The translations under genes were made by a program, and so were the position numbers. A stretch of 11,718 nucleotides of DNA from CAINVV01 sp964506325 (GTDB lineage Bacteria > Bacteroidota > Bacteroidia > Bacteroidales > Prolixibacteraceae). The notes under the pieces were generated by a model. The model ran no database searches, was not told the DNA's origin, and worked only from the letters and a program-made list of their open reading frames with translations. The stretch covers positions 1 to 11,718 of the forward strand of contig CAZDLO010000107.1 in the NCBI GenBank assembly GCA_964506325.1, written 5' to 3'. Of the stretch, positions 5,299 through 11,718 are shown one piece after another (within the stretch, counting starts at the first letter, position 1; each line of letters starts with the position of its first letter).

Positions 5299-7938
5299 CT
5301 ATCTTGGGTAGGGCGTATTCCCTTTTGCAGCAAACCATAAAATCCGGTTGAACAGCTCTTCATTCCCGTCATCAATGCCATCAAACTGGGGTTCCATGCT
5401 TCTTTTCGCATAATGCAGGGCCTTGCCTTTCAGGGTATGCAGCTCAGGGTTCATCTCATCCAGCGGAATTTCATTCTTCAGTGCCTTGTAGGGTGTCAAA
5501 TCCGGCTGGTCCGAAAAACAGTCGAACATCGGCATGGCAGTTGCATCCATGATATTCATCGGAGGCATGCCGAGAATCTGCTCGATGGTCCGGACCATCG
5601 AAACCTGGTTGTAGTTGGTATGGACCAGGCTGCCTGTTCTGGAGTAGGGACTGATTACCATTCCCACTGTCCGGTAAGCTGAAACATGGTCCCATCCATC
5701 CTGAGAATCGTCTTCCGTTACAAAAATGGCAGTATTGCTCCAGAATTTACTTTTGGAGAGGGCTTCGACAATTTTTGCGACGGCAAGGTCATTGTCAGCC
5801 ACAAAAGCACGCGGAGTAGGAACTCCCGGCCTGGTCCCTGAGGTATGGTCATTGGAAAGTGCCATTATCATCAGTTCAGGCAGCTTATCCCCTGGTTGTT
5901 TCTCGTATTCTGCCAGCTCGCTGATGAAAATATCGGCTCTCTGCACATCTGAGACAAGGTGGTTGTCGGACGATGGAAATGTCTGGCTTAAAATGGCTTC
6001 CACCGGTTTGATGGTGGTGATATTTTTGAATTCAAGTTTCTCGTTGTTGAGGTAACCCTTGTAGATCTCTGACCAGGTCTGGTTTTTGGCAAATTTAATG
6101 TCGCAGGCTTCCCCGTAAATTCGGACAGTTTTCTTGTGTGCCAGGGCATTGTCCCAGATAAATCCTGTCGGTGAATAGACCAGTGCGTCGTACTGAACAT
6201 GAGGATAACTGCGGAACCAGGCCCGTACTGATTTTTCCACATAATCCGTAACGATGGAGGCATCTGTCCATTGATGTCCCTCTGCCGAACATTTTCCGGA
6301 TGCATGAAAGTTATCGAGCAAAATAAACTGGTTGCATAGCTCGTGGGCATTGGGGGTGATTTTCCTGCCATAGATGGTGAGCGATGAGTCTCCATCCCCT
6401 TTTTTTAGGTCTCCCAGTACCTGGTCGTAGGTCCTGTTCTCTTTAATAATATATAGAACATGTTTGAAGACCGAAGGTTCACCAATCCTTTCCGGGACAG
6501 GAACCGGCAGCATGCCTTTACGCGGCAGTTTGGCTGTAAGGTCGAGCCTGAAATGCTGGTTGGCGGCAATCACCCTTTCGGTATAGGCAGGAAGCTCAGA
6601 TTTCTCCGGAACCGGAATGACCGAAATTGATGCCATCTCCTTGTGGGAATTGTATTTGGCCTTTGTTGATCCCTCCGAATAAAATGGAATGGAGGATCCC
6701 TCAGCTTCAATATTTGCAACATAAATGGTTCCATCCGTTGAAACGGCTGCTCCGCCCGGATAGGCGGCTGTGGGGATAAAGCCATCCAGGATGCTCGATT
6801 TTTCAGTCGAAGCTGCCCGGGCTTTTTTCCCGAGAGAGATCACTGCCAGTGCGTTGTCCATCCCGTTGCAAACATACAGGGTACTGTTGTCTTTAGAAAG
6901 GGCCAATCCGTTGGGAGAGTCGCCCCAGTAGGAATTTCCGGCGGCATTTAGCCTTACGGATATTTTTTCAGTTACCTTGTCTGATGCAGTGGATATGACA
7001 TCCACCTCGTCGCTGTTGGCACATGAAACATAGACGAATTTGCCGTCAGATCCGGTAATTATGTCGTTGGGATGCAAACCGGTCTTTATCTCCTTTAGAA
7101 CCTTGCCTGTAGCAGCATCCAAAACAGTGACAGAACCTTCTTCCGTTGCGCCGTTAACATCATTCACCCTGGCATTTCCCCAGGGTACGCCTGCCACATC
7201 GCGGTCATTCCGCGAAGGCTGCCTGCCTGCCCAGTTGGTGACATAGATTTTGCCGTTAGCTTCAGTAATCCCGAAAGGTGCAACTCCCACAGGGGTACTC
7301 CAGGCGACAGCTTTGGTATCAGGATCAAGTTTCACAACCTTGTTGTTTCCGTTTAATACAACATAAAGCGCCGGCTTACCACCTTCGTTGCGGTAACAGA
7401 CTTCGTTGACCAGGGAGGAGGCAGCAGGTTCTTCCCTGGCAAAGGGAATAAATTCGGGATTCCTGAATTTTTCATTCTCCCAGTTAACCTTTATTACCCC
7501 TGAATTTGCTTTACCGGCGGCACCCCAGTACAGCTGGGAAAGGTCACCTTCCTGTCTCCAGCATATGCCTGAAAAGGTATTCATCGGCACCTGGTTGTTG
7601 AAATTCTTGTTCAACAGAAAGGTTGCCACAATTTTCCTGGTGGATGCGGAGAGAATTACCACCTCATAACGGCCTTCCACCGCCAGCCATTTTTCATCAG
7701 GGGAAAGCGCTACATCCAGGGCATGGTTTTCCTGGTTCTTGTCTCCGAAAAAGAGCTGCTGGCCGGCAGGATCTATCCACCGGTTATAGGGAAGCAATAC
7801 CGGTGCCTCTCCGGGCGACATGGTCTTGTCCTCATAGCTGCCACGATAGCCGGACTGGTCTGTCTGTGCATTTAATGATGTAATTGCCGCAAAGAGCAAT
7901 GTGATAAGCAGGAGTGGAGATTTCATATTCTTAGACAT
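5299..7938 (-). CDS. Exported bifunctional YncE-type beta-propeller / alkaline-phosphatase-like phosphoesterase
   Basis: This protein of 879 residues begins with a signal peptide (about 1-24: MSKNMK, hydrophobic LLLITLLFAAIT, probable cleavage after LNA), so it is exported to the periplasm or cell surface. Residues about 50-450 are YVTN/YncE-like propeller repeats; examples are GKIYVTNWAGRQ, GKFVYVSCANSDEVDVIST and STLYVCNGMDNALAVIS. The second part resembles the phosphoesterase family of phospholipase C and acid phosphatases: HVLYIIKENRTYDQVLGD (about 491-508), an SAEGHQWTDAS stretch (about 550-560), and FVTEDDSQDGWDHV (about 735-750) with the late metal-binding type residues. The arrangement matches proteins annotated as bifunctional YncE family/alkaline phosphatase family. 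The substrate is unknown. A second in-frame ATG at 7926 would also keep a signal peptide. It ends 13 bp from the convergent symporter gene, and the ABC ATPase gene lies upstream on the same strand. Confidence 0.88.
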   Translation of the reverse strand: MSKNMKSPLLLITLLFAAITSLNAQTDQSGYRGSYEDKTMSPGEAPVLLPYNRWIDPAGQQLFFGDKNQENHALDVALSPDEKWLAVEGRYEVVILSASTRKIVATFLLNKNFNNQVPMNTFSGICWRQEGDLSQLYWGAAGKANSGVIKVNWENEKFRNPEFIPFAREEPAASSLVNEVCYRNEGGKPALYVVLNGNNKVVKLDPDTKAVAWSTPVGVAPFGITEANGKIYVTNWAGRQPSRNDRDVAGVPWGNARVNDVNGATEEGSVTVLDAATGKVLKEIKTGLHPNDIITGSDGKFVYVSCANSDEVDVISTASDKVTEKISVRLNAAGNSYWGDSPNGLALSKDNSTLYVCNGMDNALAVISLGKKARAASTEKSSILDGFIPTAAYPGGAAVSTDGTIYVANIEAEGSSIPFYSEGSTKAKYNSHKEMASISVIPVPEKSELPAYTERVIAANQHFRLDLTAKLPRKGMLPVPVPERIGEPSVFKHVLYIIKENRTYDQVLGDLKKGDGDSSLTIYGRKITPNAHELCNQFILLDNFHASGKCSAEGHQWTDASIVTDYVEKSVRAWFRSYPHVQYDALVYSPTGFIWDNALAHKKTVRIYGEACDIKFAKNQTWSEIYKGYLNNEKLEFKNITTIKPVEAILSQTFPSSDNHLVSDVQRADIFISELAEYEKQPGDKLPELMIMALSNDHTSGTRPGVPTPRAFVADNDLAVAKIVEALSKSKFWSNTAIFVTEDDSQDGWDHVSAYRTVGMVISPYSRTGSLVHTNYNQVSMVRTIEQILGMPPMNIMDATAMPMFDCFSDQPDLTPYKALKNEIPLDEMNPELHTLKGKALHYAKRSMEPQFDGIDDGNEELFNRILWFAAKGNTPYPR

Positions 7939-7960
7939 TTTTGATTTAAAAATTGAAATT

Positions 7961-8036
7961 ATGAGTCATGAATTATAAGTGATGAGTGAAGCCCAAATAT
8001 CCGAATTTAACTCATAATTCATAACTCATAACTCAT
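7961..8036 (-). repeat. CATAACT-type repeats in inverted orientation between the ATPase and phosphoesterase genes
   Basis: ATGAGTCATGAATTAT (7961-7976) and ATAATTCATAACTCAT (8014-8029) form an inverted repeat matching at 15 of 16 positions, with 37 bases between. The right arm belongs to a longer run of CATAACT units that reaches and encodes the TGA stop of the ABC ATPase gene. If transcribed, the pair could fold into a long AT-rich hairpin after the ATPase gene. No U-run of terminator type follows directly. Confidence 0.7.
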
Positions 8037-8938
8037 TTAATCAGTTCCAAAAAGCTTTTTTCCATGCTGGATTCCATTTCGTGAAGTGTCAGCAGGGTTA
8101 AATTTTTCTGCACAGCGAGCTTGAAAAGACCGGGACGCAGGTCATCCTCAGAACTGTATACCGTGAATTTGTTTTCTGCCAGTTGTTCAGTTTTGACAAC
8201 TCCCGGCAGCGAACCGAATATTCCGGCAGAAACGGGCTCAGAAAACTCAACGGTAATTTTACGGATTTTCTGCAGGGTGAGTTTTTTTATCTTCTCAGGA
8301 GTCTCCAGGGCAACAACTTTGCCCTGGTTCAGGATAAGCACCTTGTCGCAGATGGCTTCCACTTCCTGCATGATATGGGTGGAAAGCAGCACCGTTTTGT
8401 TGCTGCTGATATTCCGGATAAGCTGTCTTATTTCAACGAGCTGGGCCGGATCCAGGGCAGAGGTGGGTTCGTCCAGGATCAGCAGTACGGGATCATGAAT
8501 CAGGGCCTGTGCAAGGCCGACCCGCTGGCGGTATCCTTTCGACAGGGCTCCGATCTTTTTGTGAACCTCGGGGCCAAGACCGGTCATCTCGACCATTTCT
8601 TCGATCCGTTTGTTCTGCGCTGGAATTTTATACAACCCGCAAACCAGGCGCAGATATTCCCGGACATAGAGGTCTGTATAAAGAGGATTATTTTCCGGAA
8701 GGTATCCGATCATTCTCTTGTATTCCAGGTTGTTGGGGTCCGTTTCAATGCCGTTGATCCTTACTTTGCCGGAGGTCTGTATGAGGAATCCGGCAATGAT
8801 CTTCAACAGGGTTGACTTTCCGGCACCGTTGGGTCCCAGTATTCCAAGAATGGTCCCTGAATCAACTGAAAAGGAGATTTTATCAAGGGCCTGCTGATTT
8901 CCATAGATTTTAGAGACTTCATCGACTGTAACTGACAT
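8033..8938 (-). CDS. gldA: ABC transporter ATP-binding protein, GldA-like
   Basis: This cytoplasmic ATPase subunit of an ABC transporter has 301 residues from the ATG at 8938. Numbered from there: Walker A GPNGAGKST (35-43), a Q-loop region in GYLPENNPLY (78-87) with Glu in place of Gln, signature LSKGYRQR (132-139), Walker B LLILDEP (152-158), and the H-loop STH (186-188). MSVTVDEVSKIYGNQQALDKISF, the PENNPLY and VREYL segments, and STHIMQEVEAICDKV resemble GldA, the ATPase of the GldAFG complex linked to gliding motility in Bacteroidota. The C-terminal 80 residues form the usual extra domain of this subgroup. An ATG at 8968 would add ten residues, but it lies upstream of the -7 element at 8963-8956, so 8938 is preferred. 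No GldF or GldG membrane partner is in the window, and GldA-like ATPases also occur in non-gliding species. The TGA stop is part of an intergenic repeat. Confidence 0.85.
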   Translation of the reverse strand: MSVTVDEVSKIYGNQQALDKISFSVDSGTILGILGPNGAGKSTLLKIIAGFLIQTSGKVRINGIETDPNNLEYKRMIGYLPENNPLYTDLYVREYLRLVCGLYKIPAQNKRIEEMVEMTGLGPEVHKKIGALSKGYRQRVGLAQALIHDPVLLILDEPTSALDPAQLVEIRQLIRNISSNKTVLLSTHIMQEVEAICDKVLILNQGKVVALETPEKIKKLTLQKIRKITVEFSEPVSAGIFGSLPGVVKTEQLAENKFTVYSSEDDLRPGLFKLAVQKNLTLLTLHEMESSMEKSFLELIK

Positions 8939-8955
8939 GGTGCGCAATTTTGGAT

Positions 8956-8986
8956 CAAATTTATTCAAAATAAAAGGATAAATTTG
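8956..8986. promoter_or_regulatory. Divergent promoter region with mirror-image -7 elements
   Basis: CAAATTTA at 8956-8963 and TAAATTTG at 8979-8986 are a perfect 8-bp inverted repeat separated by 15 bases. Each arm is an exact TAnnTTTG -7 element, reading leftward toward the ABC ATPase gene and rightward toward ispG. Predicted starts, about 6 bases further on, lie near 8949 and 8993. This gives short leaders before the ATGs at 8938 and 9017 and supports those starts. Neither side has a good TTG at the expected -33 distance; the -33 region of each overlaps the -7 of the other. Confidence 0.6.
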
Positions 8987-9016
8987 GCATGGCTATTAGG
9001 AAAGATTTTGCTGAAA

Positions 9017-10873
9017 ATGGTTAACCAGAATTTCAACTTCATTGATAATTTGTTGCAATACAGACGCCAGTCAACCTCTCCGGTTAAGGTTGGTGCTGTA
9101 ACCATTGGCGCTGGGGAGCCTGTCATTATTCAGTCGATGACGGATACAGACACCAATGATATTCAAGCCACTGTAAATCAAATCGTCAGGATTATTGATG
9201 CCGGGGCCGACATGGTAAGGCTGACTGTTCAGGGTATCAGGGAGGCAGAGAACCTGGCCAACATCCGGAAGGAACTTGCCAAAAGAGGGTACCATCAACC
9301 GCTTTGTGCAGACATCCACTTTAATCCAAACGCTGCAGAAATAGCCATACGGAATGTGGAGAAGGTCCGTATTAATCCAGGAAATTTCTATGATAAAAGG
9401 GCCGTATTCGTTCTTTTGAAATATACGGATGAAGAATACCGGCAGGAGTTGAAGAAAATTGAAGAGCGGTTTATTCCCTTCATCCGCTCGTGTAAGGCCA
9501 ATGGCACTGCTTTAAGGATTGGCGCCAATCATGGCTCCCTTTCAGACCGGATCATGAGCAGGTACGGAGACACTCCTGCAGGAATCGTGGAATCCGTCAT
9601 GGAATTTTTAAGAATCTGTAAATCTGAGAATTATCACAATATTGTTATCTCCATCAAGTCCAGCAATACCCGGATAATGGTCTACACCGTCAGGCTGATG
9701 AATTACCGTATGCGGCTTGAAGGGATGAAATATCCGTTTCATATAGGCGTTACTGAGGCAGGTGAGGGGGAAGACGGCCGGATAAAATCGGCAGTCGGCT
9801 CGGGTGCCTTGTTTGCCGACGGCATCGGGGATACGGTGCGGGTTTCTCTTACCGAAGATCCTGTGGAGGAGATACCTTTTGCACGCAAATTGGTGGACAT
9901 CTTCAGGGACAGGGAGAATCATGCCCCGATTACTGCTCCCATGGTGGCACAAACCAATCCATTTGAGTATGAGCGAAGGTCAAACAGGCCGGTAAATGAT
10001 ATTGGAGGAAAAAAGCCTGTCATAGTGGTAGCAGATCTGAATACCTACAGGCTGGATGAGATAAAAGTCATAAGTTCAGGGACGGAGGCAGATTATTATT
10101 ACGACGGTAAATCAATCATAGACCGTGCAGGACGGGAGTACCCGATCCTCTCGCTGGGTGATTACCTGTACAACGATTTCTTCCCGAACCAGATGCGCTT
10201 TGTCCGTACCAACAAGGCCGAGTATGATTGTTTTAAGGTGAAGAATCCGGAGACCATCGAAAAGCTCAAACGGGAACGCAAGATGGTGCTCATCATGGAG
10301 AGCAACAATCTTAACAGCCTGGCGGAGATGCGTGCTTTCTTTATGGAGCTTGATGCACATATCTGCAAAATTCCTGTTATCCTTCACTGTTCATATTGTA
10401 CAAACAATTTCGAGGATCTTTTGTTGCGTGCCTGCACCGACCTCGGTGGATTGTTTATTGATGGATATGGTGACGGAATCCTGTTGTCCAATAAATGCGA
10501 CCTTGCCTTCAATGAACTGAAGAATTTGTCTTATGGAATCTTGCAGGCCAGCAGGATGCGGGTTACCAAAACTGAATTTATCTCCTGCCCGGGATGTGGC
10601 AGAACACTTTTTGATCTCAGGGATACTGTTGCAGAGATCAAAAGAAATTTCAGTCACCTGAAGAACCTGAAGATAGGGGTAATGGGTTGCGTCGTCAACG
10701 GCCCGGGTGAAATGGGTGATGTGGATTATGGCTACGTGGGCGCAGGCAAAGGGAAAATTAATCTCTACAAAGGCCAGAAACTGATTCAGCGTCATGTCTC
10801 GGCGGAACACGCCGTGGAAGAGCTGAAAAAACTCATCCAGGCCAGCGGTGAATGGAAAGAACCCCGGAAATAA
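9017..10873 (+). CDS. ispG: 4-hydroxy-3-methylbut-2-enyl diphosphate synthase (IspG/GcpE), long Bacteroidota form
   Basis: IspG catalyses the reductive ring opening of methylerythritol cyclodiphosphate to HMBPP, the penultimate step of the MEP isoprenoid pathway. The protein has 618 residues from the ATG at 9017. The N-terminal TIM-barrel part shows IIQSMTDTDT (37-46), DMVRLTVQGIREAENL (65-80), VRINPGNFYD and VTEAGEGEDGRIKSAVG. The C-terminal domain carries the 4Fe-4S ligands: Cys524 and Cys527 in CPGCGRTLFDL, Cys558 in GCVVNGPGE, and Glu565. The region of roughly 290-500 between them is the extra domain found in Bacteroidota, Chlamydiae and plant enzymes but not in E. coli (372 residues). 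A TTG at 8984 would add 11 residues, but it lies within the -7 element TAAATTTG (8979-8986), so 9017 is preferred. The HAD gene follows 70 bases later and may be cotranscribed. Confidence 0.96.
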   Translation: MVNQNFNFIDNLLQYRRQSTSPVKVGAVTIGAGEPVIIQSMTDTDTNDIQATVNQIVRIIDAGADMVRLTVQGIREAENLANIRKELAKRGYHQPLCADIHFNPNAAEIAIRNVEKVRINPGNFYDKRAVFVLLKYTDEEYRQELKKIEERFIPFIRSCKANGTALRIGANHGSLSDRIMSRYGDTPAGIVESVMEFLRICKSENYHNIVISIKSSNTRIMVYTVRLMNYRMRLEGMKYPFHIGVTEAGEGEDGRIKSAVGSGALFADGIGDTVRVSLTEDPVEEIPFARKLVDIFRDRENHAPITAPMVAQTNPFEYERRSNRPVNDIGGKKPVIVVADLNTYRLDEIKVISSGTEADYYYDGKSIIDRAGREYPILSLGDYLYNDFFPNQMRFVRTNKAEYDCFKVKNPETIEKLKRERKMVLIMESNNLNSLAEMRAFFMELDAHICKIPVILHCSYCTNNFEDLLLRACTDLGGLFIDGYGDGILLSNKCDLAFNELKNLSYGILQASRMRVTKTEFISCPGCGRTLFDLRDTVAEIKRNFSHLKNLKIGVMGCVVNGPGEMGDVDYGYVGAGKGKINLYKGQKLIQRHVSAEHAVEELKKLIQASGEWKEPRK

Positions 10874-10894
10874 GAATATTTTCCCTGTCAATTC

Positions 10895-10953
10895 CACACT
10901 CTGGTCTTATCTCTTATCACTCCTCTCTTATCTCTCTTATCTAATGTCTCTTC
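10895..10953 (+). repeat. CTCTTATCT-type repeat between ispG and the HAD gene
   Basis: Units of TCTTATCTCTTATC and CTCTTATCTCTCTTATC type fill the spacer and continue as CTAATGTCTCTT, which contains the ATG of the HAD gene. They resemble the TCTTATGTCTTATCTC stretch at about 86-103, so they are probably another variant of the same dispersed repeat family. Confidence 0.65.
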
Positions 10954-11570
10954 TCAATATTATCTTTGACCTCGGCGGAGTACTCCTGAACCTGGATTCG
11001 GGCAAAACAGTAGATGCGTTTACCCGTATGGGTATGAAGGAAGCCAACTGGGATGCACTCAAAAAGGATGGCTACCAATTGTTCAAAAGTTTGGAAACAG
11101 GATCGGAGGACCCGGTCCGGTTCCGTAAAAAAGTAAGGGAAATGTTACCCGGCAATCCTGAGGACAGGGAGATTGACGCTGCCTGGAACGCGATGCTAAT
11201 CGATTTTTCCCCGGCAGTTGTTGATTACCTTGTCACGCTCAGAAATGAATACTCCCTTTACCTGCTGAGCAATACCAATGCCATTCACCTTGCAAGATTC
11301 AGGGAGATTTTTTTCGCTTCGAACGGATTTCAGCTCGACAGCCTTTTTATCCGTACCTATTATTCCCATGAGATTGGATACAGGAAACCTGCGCCCGAAG
11401 CTTACCTGGCAGTACTGGAAGGGTCATCCCTGGAACCGGGAGAGACTCTTTTTGTGGACGACATGAAGATCAACACCGAAGCTGCCTCCCTGCTGGGGAT
11501 TAAGACTCTGCATTGCGAACCGGGCACCCTGCTGAATTGCCTGCCTGGTTATCTTGAAAACTACCTTTGA
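10944..11570 (+). CDS. HAD-superfamily hydrolase, YihX-like sugar-phosphate phosphatase family
   Basis: This probable cytoplasmic phosphatase has 208 residues. The HAD motifs are in order: the nucleophile Asp9 in IIFDLGGVLLNLD, Ser109 in YLLSNTNAIH, Lys148 in IGYRKPAPEAY, and the Mg-binding pair Asp172-Asp173 in FVDDMK. A helical cap lies between motifs I and II (about 20-95). The DLGG form of motif I, with Gly two places after the nucleophile, and the LSNTN motif resemble E. coli YihX, a glucose-1-phosphate phosphatase, but the substrate cannot be assigned here. An upstream in-frame ATG at 10848 would overlap ispG and add 32 residues encoded mostly by the repeat-filled spacer. The ATG at 10944 puts the conserved strand at the normal N-terminal position. 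It may be cotranscribed with ispG, which lies 70 bases upstream. Confidence 0.9.
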   Translation: MSLLNIIFDLGGVLLNLDSGKTVDAFTRMGMKEANWDALKKDGYQLFKSLETGSEDPVRFRKKVREMLPGNPEDREIDAAWNAMLIDFSPAVVDYLVTLRNEYSLYLLSNTNAIHLARFREIFFASNGFQLDSLFIRTYYSHEIGYRKPAPEAYLAVLEGSSLEPGETLFVDDMKINTEAASLLGIKTLHCEPGTLLNCLPGYLENYL

Positions 11571-11615
11571 GAGCCTGGAATAACTTATGTCACAGAGAAT
11601 AACTCTTCATTAATC

Positions 11616-11641
11616 GAAATTCTGGAGAGAACAGAAATTTC
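11616..11641 (+). other. Imperfect hairpin downstream of the HAD gene
   Basis: GAAATTCTG (11616-11624) can pair with CAGAAATTTC (11632-11641) with one bulged base and a 7-base loop. It begins 46 bases after the HAD stop. No T-run follows, so a terminator role is unlikely to be simple. Confidence 0.35.
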
Positions 11642-11657
11642 TGCCGTCATACATTTT

Positions 11658-11718
11658 CAGCAGAGAAACCCCAGAGCACACGGAGTTTAAAAATCGCTGG
11701 CGATTTTTCTCTCTCAGT
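11658..11718. repeat. CAGAGAA/CACGGAG-type repeat with central palindrome, possible terminator
   Basis: AGCAGAGAAACCCCAGAGCA-like sequence and ACACGGAG belong to the same type as CTCTGTGTTTCTCTGTGAC near position 110, read on the other strand. Within it, AAAAATCG (11689-11696) and CGATTTTT (11701-11708) form a perfect 8-bp hairpin with loop CTGG. The T-rich right arm makes it a possible intrinsic terminator in both directions for the HAD gene. The stem has only two G:C pairs and the sequence after it is CTCTCTC, so this is tentative. The repeat runs to the window edge. Confidence 0.45.

Noticed and set aside
8183..8815. Long 210-codon open frame on the plus strand over the ABC ATPase gene
   Set aside because: It is antisense to the Walker A, signature and Walker B coding region; the translation resembles no family and looks like a shadow frame.
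8939..8968. Upstream ATG for the ABC ATPase gene at 8968
   Set aside because: It lies upstream of the minus-strand -7 element (8963-8956); the ATG at 8938 starts on family-typical sequence.
8984..9016. TTG start for ispG at 8984
   Set aside because: It falls inside the TAAATTTG -7 element, upstream of the expected transcript start; the ATG at 9017 fits better.
8989..9024. Eleven-residue upstream open frame overlapping the ispG start
   Set aside because: Its ATG is upstream of the predicted transcript start near 8993, so it would probably not be in the mRNA.
10848..10943. N-terminal extension of the HAD protein, overlapping ispG
   Set aside because: The hydrophobic LLSLLSYLSYL-like stretch is a translation of the CTCTTATCT repeat, not a membrane anchor.

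Overview
The window reads as a stretch of core chromosome from a member of the Bacteroidota, probably Bacteroidales or a relative, taken from a draft assembly. The evidence is the long Bacteroidota-type IspG, a GldA-like ABC ATPase, MetK of about 420 residues, promoters of the Bacteroidota TTG...TAnnTTTG type, weak or absent Shine-Dalgarno sequences, and intergenic spacers filled with short AT-rich repeats. A run of exactly 100 N marks an unresolved scaffold gap inside one gene.

Layout from left to right. metK lies on the minus strand at 214-1473. Its leader, at about 1474-1644, carries a near-ideal Bacteroidota promoter followed at once by a SAM-II riboswitch, so the SAM-sensing RNA sits at the 5' end of the SAM synthetase transcript. 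A plus-strand amino-sugar cluster follows: a NagB-like sugar-phosphate deaminase or isomerase (1876-2610), the GlcNAc-6-phosphate deacetylase nagA (2621-3781), and a sodium:solute symporter (3831-5285, with the gap at 4991-5090). Convergent to it, 13 bp away, is a large exported protein on the minus strand (5299-7938) that fuses a YncE/YVTN beta-propeller to an alkaline-phosphatase-like phosphoesterase. Upstream of it on the same strand is a GldA-like ABC ATPase (8033-8938). A divergent promoter region with mirror-image -7 elements separates that gene from ispG (9017-10873, MEP isoprenoid pathway). A YihX-like HAD phosphatase (10944-11570) follows ispG.

The symporter, NagA and NagB-like protein look like one import-and-catabolism unit for an amino sugar. 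The sugar kinase needed to link import to NagA is not in the window. The other genes have no obvious pathway link to one another.

I found no CRISPR array, mobile element, RNA gene other than the riboswitch, or clear novel multi-gene system. The most interesting content is regulatory and non-coding: the SAM-II leader of metK, the mirror-image divergent promoter at 8956-8986, the folded leader before the nagB-like gene, and a heptamer-type repeat (CATAACT/AGTTATG and variants) that fills spacers and supplies the stop codons of three genes.
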